This document shows positions 59,773 through 64,000 of a DNA stretch of 64,000 nt, piece after piece. The notes below the pieces were generated by a model that did no database searches, was not told the DNA's origin, and worked only from the letters and a program-made list of their open reading frames with translations. Every line of letters starts with the position of its first letter. The stretch's first letter is position 1. A program made the translations under genes and the position numbers. The stretch is from Clostridium sp. CAG:354_28_25 (GTDB lineage: Bacteria > Bacillota > Clostridia > TANB77 > CAG-508): positions 124,001 to 188,000 of the forward strand of contig MNRL01000014.1 in assembly GCA_001915925.1 (NCBI GenBank), in the 5' to 3' direction.

Positions 59773-60110
59773 AGTAAATCTGTAAGCCGGGTTCTGTCTT
59801 GGACAGTCATTTATCTAGTCCATATGTTACCATATGGCTCAAGCCACCAATAAGAGGACGACGAGCAGTCTTAACCCTCAAGCTCGGTGTTGCTCCAGAT
59901 GGGGTTTACATTGGCCAGCCATGTCACCATACCTGCGGTAAGCTCTTACCTCACCTTTTCACCCTTACCTTTTACAAGGCGGTTATTTTCTGTTGCACTT
60001 TCCTTAAGGTTTCCCTCACTGGACGTTATCCAGCATCATTGCTCTGTGGAGCCCGGACTTTCCTCGTACGCTGTCTTTCGACCTTGCTATACGCGACTGT
60101 CTAATTTACT
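59773..60110 (-). ncRNA. rnpB: RNase P RNA, bacterial class A type
   Basis: This is the catalytic RNA of RNase P, which removes tRNA 5' leaders. On the minus strand the conserved GAGGAAAGTCCGGGCTCC block with CAGAGCA, GGAAACCTTAAGGAAAGTG-like J5/18 region, GGTGAGGTAAGAGCTTACC, and the 3' AGACAGAACCCGGCTTA are all present. AGTAAAT at the 5' end pairs with ATTTACT at the 3' end as helix P1, which fixes both ends. The order of elements fits type A and not the Bacillus type B. A matching promoter and terminator flank it. Confidence 0.96.
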
Positions 60111-60117
60111 CTTATTT

Positions 60118-60145
60118 ATTTTAACATCTTTTACATAAAAGTCAA
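60118..60145 (-). promoter_or_regulatory. rnpB promoter
   Basis: On the minus strand TTGACT (60145-60140) and TAAAAT (60123-60118) are 16 bp apart. The predicted start, 7-8 nt further, coincides with the 5' end of helix P1. Confidence 0.78.
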
Positions 60146-60167
60146 GTTATCTAGCTTCTTTCCTATA

Positions 60168-61004
60168 TTATAATATTATAAGCTCCTCCATTAAATTTTT
60201 ATACTTCATAAATAATAAATCTTTATCATTTGTATCTACTGCGTTTTTAAATTCCTGTAATAACACATATGCTTTTCTTATATTGTATTCTTTTTCTGCT
60301 TCATTTGTATTATTTACAATAGGTTCAAAATTTGAAATAGCTCTATCTAAACTAGTTTTTAATTCTTCCCAATTTGCAAAATCTATATTTACATATGCCT
60401 TTATTACTTCTACTTTTGTTTTAGCTAATTCTATTTGTTTATTATCAGATGCAATTTTTTCTAAAAATACTGGTATATATTCGTACAATTTTGCCAAACT
60501 ATTTAGAGTTTCTGTTCTATTTTCATTTTTTATATTTCCAATACAAGTATTAATTAAATCACTAAATTCTGTTAATTTTTTATTATCAACATTTGCTTTA
60601 TATAAATCTACAATTATTGATGGCCAGGTATTATTTAAATTTTCTATTTCTAATTTTAAATTTTCCCAATTTATTGTTTTATTAGCATTTAAAATGGTAT
60701 TTGGAACCATTCTATATTGTACAACATTGTTCCCTGTATCTTCACTTGATGTTTCTTCACTTTCTTGTAAAATTTCATTTAAATTCTCTGTTTTTTCTAT
60801 TTTAGCATCATATTGTTTTAAATCGATATTATTTATACTATTTAACATCAACATTATATAATTATCTAAATAATCTATTTCTGATATATTTTTATCTCTA
60901 AGTTGTTCTTCATCTGTTTTTTGTTTAGAACACCCTGAAAAAGAAATGATTACTAAAGCTACCAAAAAAATAATACTTAAAGTTTTTATTATATTCTTTA
61001 ACAT
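60168..61004 (-). CDS. Lipoprotein of unknown function, mostly helical
   Basis: This 278-aa protein starts at the ATG at 61004 behind GGAGG and has a lipoprotein signal (MLKNIIKTLSIIFLVALVII, lipobox SFSGC). The mature part is predicted helical with an acidic segment and repeated short leucine-containing helices, of a kind seen in exported helical-bundle proteins. No family is recognised. It is separated from rnpB by 57 bp, which contains the rnpB promoter. Confidence 0.75.
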   Translation of the reverse strand: MLKNIIKTLSIIFLVALVIISFSGCSKQKTDEEQLRDKNISEIDYLDNYIMLMLNSINNIDLKQYDAKIEKTENLNEILQESEETSSEDTGNNVVQYRMVPNTILNANKTINWENLKLEIENLNNTWPSIIVDLYKANVDNKKLTEFSDLINTCIGNIKNENRTETLNSLAKLYEYIPVFLEKIASDNKQIELAKTKVEVIKAYVNIDFANWEELKTSLDRAISNFEPIVNNTNEAEKEYNIRKAYVLLQEFKNAVDTNDKDLLFMKYKNLMEELIIL

Positions 61005-61108
61005 ATTTCCTCCAAAATAAACTTTTTTCATATTATTTCCAAAAATAGCTTTTATATACAATGTATAAATATATTTTTTATACAAATACTATTTTTAAAG
61101 GAGTTGTT

Positions 61109-61390
61109 ATGTTTGCAAGTGTAAATTTATATAGTACAAAAACTGGTGAAATAAAAAACTTTTTAGAAAGTTTTTTCGATGAACCTGTATATTTAAAAGA
61201 TAATCTTTATTGGACAAAAAAATACAACAATCCCATAGAGATTGTTGATATGATTGGTAGCTTTATTGATAATAATTATAAATATAAAATTGGTATGTGG
61301 GTTTCTCTTGACCCCGGTATTTTAATCAATATTACAGATTATAACGCTGACTTAATAATAAAGTACATGTTTGAACGTTTTCCTTATTAG
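61109..61390 (+). CDS. 93-aa protein of unknown function
   Basis: ATG at 61109 behind AAAGGAG opens MFASVNLYSTKTGEIKNFLE, then a segment with FFDEPVYLKDNLYWTKKY, PIEIVDMIGSFIDNN and WVSLDPGILINITDYNADLI. It is soluble with a mixed alpha/beta pattern. I recall similar small clostridial proteins but cannot name the family. Its stop codon directly abuts that of dtd on the other strand, with no hairpin between. Confidence 0.72.
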   Translation: MFASVNLYSTKTGEIKNFLESFFDEPVYLKDNLYWTKKYNNPIEIVDMIGSFIDNNYKYKIGMWVSLDPGILINITDYNADLIIKYMFERFPY

Positions 61391-61831
61391 TTATTTTTCC
61401 ATTATTATTGTATTTGGTCCATCATTTATTAATGAAACATCCATATGTGCTCCAAAAATGCCTTTTTCTACTTTCTCTATTCCATTTTCTTTGCATTTTG
61501 CCATAAAATACTCGTATAACCTATTCGCCTTTTCTGGGTCCTCTGCTTCTATAAAGCTTGGCCTATTGCCATCTTTTGTATTACCATATAGTGTAAATTG
61601 TGAAATAATAAGTAATTCGCCATTAACATCTTTTATTGATAAATTCATTTTTCCATTTTCGTCTTCAAATATCCTTAAATTACAAAGTTTTCTTGCTAAA
61701 TAATCTGCATTTTCTTTGGTATCACCTTTTTTTACTCCTAATAATACCATATAACCTTTTTCTATTTGCCCCACAGTTTTATCTTCAACTTCTACTTTTG
61801 CTTTTTTTACTTTTTGTATTACTAATTTCAT
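61391..61831 (-). CDS. dtd: D-aminoacyl-tRNA deacylase
   Basis: Dtd hydrolyses D-amino acids (and glycine on tRNA-Ala) from tRNA. The 146-aa sequence starts MKLVIQKVKKAKVEVEDKTV and carries YLARKLCNLRIFEDENGKMN, the SQFTLYGNTKDGNRPSF motif and INDGPNTIIME with the GP motif, here NDGPNT, where the usual form is NxGP. Length is normal. Unlike many Firmicutes it is not next to relA, which is at 11.3 kb. Confidence 0.95.
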   Translation of the reverse strand: MKLVIQKVKKAKVEVEDKTVGQIEKGYMVLLGVKKGDTKENADYLARKLCNLRIFEDENGKMNLSIKDVNGELLIISQFTLYGNTKDGNRPSFIEAEDPEKANRLYEYFMAKCKENGIEKVEKGIFGAHMDVSLINDGPNTIIMEK

Positions 61832-61853
61832 TTTTTCACTCCCAATTATTTGT

Positions 61854-62216
61854 CTATTTTATTTTTGTTCCACATTTTGGGCAATATTCGTATTCTTCAC
61901 TCATTTCATAATTGCAATTTTGACATTTAATTTTATCTTTTAAACTCATTATTTCTTTATTAGCTATATCTATTTTTTCACTAATAGTATCTAATTTATT
62001 TAATTCATCTTGAATGTCTTCTAATTGCATTTCTTCTTGAGCAGCATATTTTTGGTATATTTTTTTACCAACTATTTTATAAAGGTCTTCCATATTTGAT
62101 TTATAATTGCTTATTTCTAGTTTTAATTTTGTTTCTTTAGCAATTTTGGTTGTTTTCTCTGCAGTAACCTTATATGTCTCTGACGCTTTCTTACTTAATT
62201 TATCAAAAAAATCCAT
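61854..62216 (-). CDS. Zinc-ribbon protein with N-terminal coiled coil
   Basis: This 120-aa protein has a helical N-terminal two-thirds (MDFFDKLSKKASETYKVTAE and on through LNKLDTISEKIDIANKEIMS) and a C-terminal zinc ribbon CQNCNYEMSEEYEYCPKCGT (CxxC-x12-CxxC). This shape is common in small Firmicutes proteins of unknown role. ATG 62216 is chosen for its 8-nt spacing from AAAGGAG; the ORF is open further upstream. It follows gpsA by 13 bp. Confidence 0.8.
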   Translation of the reverse strand: MDFFDKLSKKASETYKVTAEKTTKIAKETKLKLEISNYKSNMEDLYKIVGKKIYQKYAAQEEMQLEDIQDELNKLDTISEKIDIANKEIMSLKDKIKCQNCNYEMSEEYEYCPKCGTKIK

Positions 62217-62229
62217 ACTCATTTCTCCT

Positions 62230-63213
62230 TTACTCAAATTTCTTATCTCGAGTCATAAGCATTGTAACAGCTTCTTTTGGATCTAAATTATTGTATAAAA
62301 TATCATATACTCCTTCTACAATTGGCATTTCTATATTATGAATTTTAGAAAGTTCATATGCTGCCTCTATATTGTCAATACTTTCTATTACCATTCCAAC
62401 TTCTTTCCTTGCTTCTTCTATTGTCTTTCCTTCTCCTATTAGTTTTCCAGCTTTCCTATTTCTACTATGTTCACTTAAACAAGTTACTATTAAGTCTCCT
62501 AAGCCACTTAAACCATATAAAGTGTCTTTTTCTCCACCTAAAGCGACTCCTAATCTTGTAATCTCGCCTAACCCTCTTGTTATAAGTGCAGCAAAAGAAT
62601 TATCTCCTAAATTAATTCCCGCAGCAACACCAGCACAAAAAGCTATAATATTTTTAAAAGCTCCTCCTATTTCTACACCTCTAACATCATGTGATGTGTA
62701 TATTCTAAATTCTGGACTCATAAAAGCATTTTGAATATCAAATAAAAGTTCATCATCCTTTGATGCTATAACCATTACTGTTGGTATTCCAATTGAAACT
62801 TCTTCTGCATGACTTGGACCTGATAATACTCCAATCTTAGCTTCTGGCATTTCTTGTTTTATTACTTCATCTAATGGTAATAATGTTTCTCTTTCAAATC
62901 CCTTTGAACAAATAATTATTGGTTGGTTCGTTACATATTTTTTATACTCACTTACTGTACTACGAGTAAATTTAGAAGGCGTAACATGTAAGATTATTTC
63001 AGCTCCTTCTATTGCTTCTTTATAATCTATACAACATGTAATTCCTTCTGGTAATGTTACTTTTGGCAAAAATTTGCATTTTTTCTCATTATTTATTAAA
63101 TCTGCCTCTTCTTTAGAAAAAGACCATATCTTTATCTTATGTCCTAACTTTGCTAAATGGATTGCTAGAGCTACTCCCCAGCTTCCACTTCCTATTATTG
63201 TAATTTTCTTCAT
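62230..63213 (-). CDS. gpsA: NAD(P)-dependent glycerol-3-phosphate dehydrogenase
   Basis: GpsA reduces dihydroxyacetone phosphate to sn-glycerol 3-phosphate for phospholipid synthesis. The 327-aa protein has the Rossmann start KKITIIGSGSWGVALAIHLA, VLSGPSHAEEVSIGIPTVMV, the catalytic lysine stretch GVEIGGAFKNIIAFCAGVA and GLSGLGDLIVTCLSEHSRNR. ATG 63213 has AGGAG 8 nt upstream. It lies 12 bp after plsY in der-plsY-gpsA, so the two lipid enzymes are coupled. Confidence 0.96.
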   Translation of the reverse strand: MKKITIIGSGSWGVALAIHLAKLGHKIKIWSFSKEEADLINNEKKCKFLPKVTLPEGITCCIDYKEAIEGAEIILHVTPSKFTRSTVSEYKKYVTNQPIIICSKGFERETLLPLDEVIKQEMPEAKIGVLSGPSHAEEVSIGIPTVMVIASKDDELLFDIQNAFMSPEFRIYTSHDVRGVEIGGAFKNIIAFCAGVAAGINLGDNSFAALITRGLGEITRLGVALGGEKDTLYGLSGLGDLIVTCLSEHSRNRKAGKLIGEGKTIEEARKEVGMVIESIDNIEAAYELSKIHNIEMPIVEGVYDILYNNLDPKEAVTMLMTRDKKFE

Positions 63214-63224
63214 TTGTTTCACTC

Positions 63225-63863
63225 CTATTTATTAAAACTGATTTTATTTTCTGTTCCGCTTAATATTCTCTTAATATTTTCTCTATGATTAAATATTACT
63301 ATTATAGCAAGTATTACACTATATATAAAATATCCATTTCCTAATCCACTACTTTCTACTATATAATGTCCTCCTCCAACAAATAATGTTAAAACAGGGT
63401 ATAATATCGCTGCAGCGATTGAGCCCATAGAAACAACTCTTGTTAAGGCCATTAATACTAATGCAAATACTAAGCAGATTAATCCAAGTTGCCAGTTTGT
63501 CATTAGCAAAATTCCAAGTGATGTTGCAACACCTTTTCCTCCCTTAAATCCAAAGAATATTGGGAATGTGTGACCTATAACAACAGCAACTCCAGCTATT
63601 TGAACTAGTAAAGCTTTATTTGTATCTCCTAAAATATTTCCTACAATTATAGCTATTCCAATTGCAACAACACCTTTTAATACATCACAAATTAATGTTA
63701 TTGCAGCATATTTCTTTCCTAAATTTCTTAACATATTAGTAGTTCCAGCATTACCACTACCTTTTTGTCTAATATCATAACCAGCCTTTTTCTTACTAAT
63801 TAAAATTGAAAAATTAATACTTCCTATTAGATAAGCTATTATAGCAATTATTATATATTCCAT
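63225..63863 (-). CDS. plsY: Glycerol-3-phosphate acyltransferase PlsY
   Basis: PlsY transfers an acyl group from acyl phosphate to glycerol 3-phosphate in the membrane. The 212-aa protein has five hydrophobic segments and the three conserved loops: YLIGSINFSILISKKKAGYD with RQKGSGNAGTTNMLRNLGKK, HTFPIFFGFKGGKGVATSLG, and FNHRENIKRILSGTENK. Length is typical. AGGAGG precedes the ATG and overlaps the end of der. Confidence 0.96.
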   Translation of the reverse strand: MEYIIIAIIAYLIGSINFSILISKKKAGYDIRQKGSGNAGTTNMLRNLGKKYAAITLICDVLKGVVAIGIAIIVGNILGDTNKALLVQIAGVAVVIGHTFPIFFGFKGGKGVATSLGILLMTNWQLGLICLVFALVLMALTRVVSMGSIAAAILYPVLTLFVGGGHYIVESSGLGNGYFIYSVILAIIVIFNHRENIKRILSGTENKISFNK

Positions 63864-63875
63864 ATACTTTCCCTC

Positions 63876-64000
63876 CTATTTTGTTTCTATTGTGTTACCT
63901 TTTTCTCGTACAATTATTCTTATTGGCGTACCTATTAGCCCAAATTCATTTCTTATTTGATTCATTAAATATCTTTGATATGAAAAATGAAATAAATTTT
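63876..64000 (-). CDS. der: GTPase Der (EngA), C-terminal end (runs off the right edge)
   Basis: The last 40 codons read NLFHFSYQRYLMNQIRNEFG then LIGTPIRIIVREKG and end at TAG. The SYxRYLxNxIRxxFGxxGTPIR pattern is the KH-like C-terminus of Der, a ribosome-assembly GTPase with two G domains. The order der-plsY-gpsA supports the call. The stop codon is 13 bp before the plsY start. Confidence 0.85.
   Translation of the reverse strand, partial: NLFHFSYQRYLMNQIRNEFGLIGTPIRIIVREKGNTIETK

Noticed and set aside
59799..60138. Two overlapping plus-strand reading frames of 83-101 codons
   Set aside because: They lie inside rnpB on the opposite strand; the RNA signatures and P1 pairing explain the open frames.

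Overview
The window comes from a low-G+C, spore-forming member of the Clostridia (Bacillota). The evidence is the very A+T-rich sequence, the AGGAGG-type ribosome binding sites, the sporulation genes (spoVT, spoIIP, spoVS, gerW/ytfJ), a class III fructose bisphosphatase, a T-box upstream of thrS and the gene orders recJ-relA-hisS, rny-ymdB-spoVS and der-plsY-gpsA. I cannot name a genus. Almost everything reads on the minus strand; the plus-strand genes are spoVT, asnB, a VanW-family lipoprotein, a DacF-type carboxypeptidase, an RluA-family pseudouridine synthase and one small unknown.

Layout. 1-17.7 kb: 5' part of alaS, spoVT, comF, recD2, mreB, pyk, spoIIP and the recJ-relA-MBL hydrolase-hisS cluster, then a YlbF-family gene and a GT4 glycosyltransferase. 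17.9-22.8 kb: asnB followed by an accessory segment with a Nudix hydrolase, a dinD homologue, a 51-aa ORF, a duplicated 3' end of asnB and an ORF6N/PLD-like gene. 22.8-29.6 kb: more accessory genes, namely an ECF sigma factor with a membrane extension, a frameshifted exported protein, a flavoprotein, a HAD phosphatase, an XRE-CYTH fusion, several small housekeeping enzymes and a compact self-contained cassette of foreign composition at 29.06-29.68 kb. 29.7-50.6 kb: core genes (tcdA, miaB-HTH-mutS, rpmE, fbp, recA-recX-scpA-DUF2953-gerW, spoVS-ymdB-rny, thrS with T-box). 50.8-59.4 kb: a GT2 glycosyltransferase, pnp, rpsO, a pseudouridine synthase and a four-gene glycan cluster. 59.7-64 kb: rnpB, a lipoprotein, dtd, gpsA, plsY and the 3' end of der.

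How the parts connect. recJ, recD2, recA, recX and mutS make the window rich in DNA repair. LexA/DinR-like boxes can be read in the promoters of recA, dinD and the ORF6N gene, so the two phage-type accessory genes look like members of the host SOS regulon. rny, pnp and rpsO concern RNA turnover and ribosomes. relA, hisS, thrS, dtd, a YbaK-family protein and tcdA concern tRNA charging, proofreading and starvation signalling. mreB, dacF, VanW and several glycosyltransferases concern the envelope.

The most unusual signal is in the 19.8-22.5 kb segment. Five hairpins share an ACCTCA/TGAGGT core: one is the asnB terminator, two are intergenic, and two are long perfect palindromes inside the conserved coding cores of dinD and the ORF6N gene. 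The segment is bracketed by an about 80-bp near-copy of the asnB 3' end. Other points for a second look are the 29-kb cassette, a dacF start without a canonical codon and with its ribosome binding site in a hairpin, a 14-bp terminator-shaped hairpin that encloses the start of the DUF2953 gene, the apparent loss of scpB from its usual place, and dispersed GGGACGTTCC repeats. All family calls come from reading the translated sequence by eye; no search was run.
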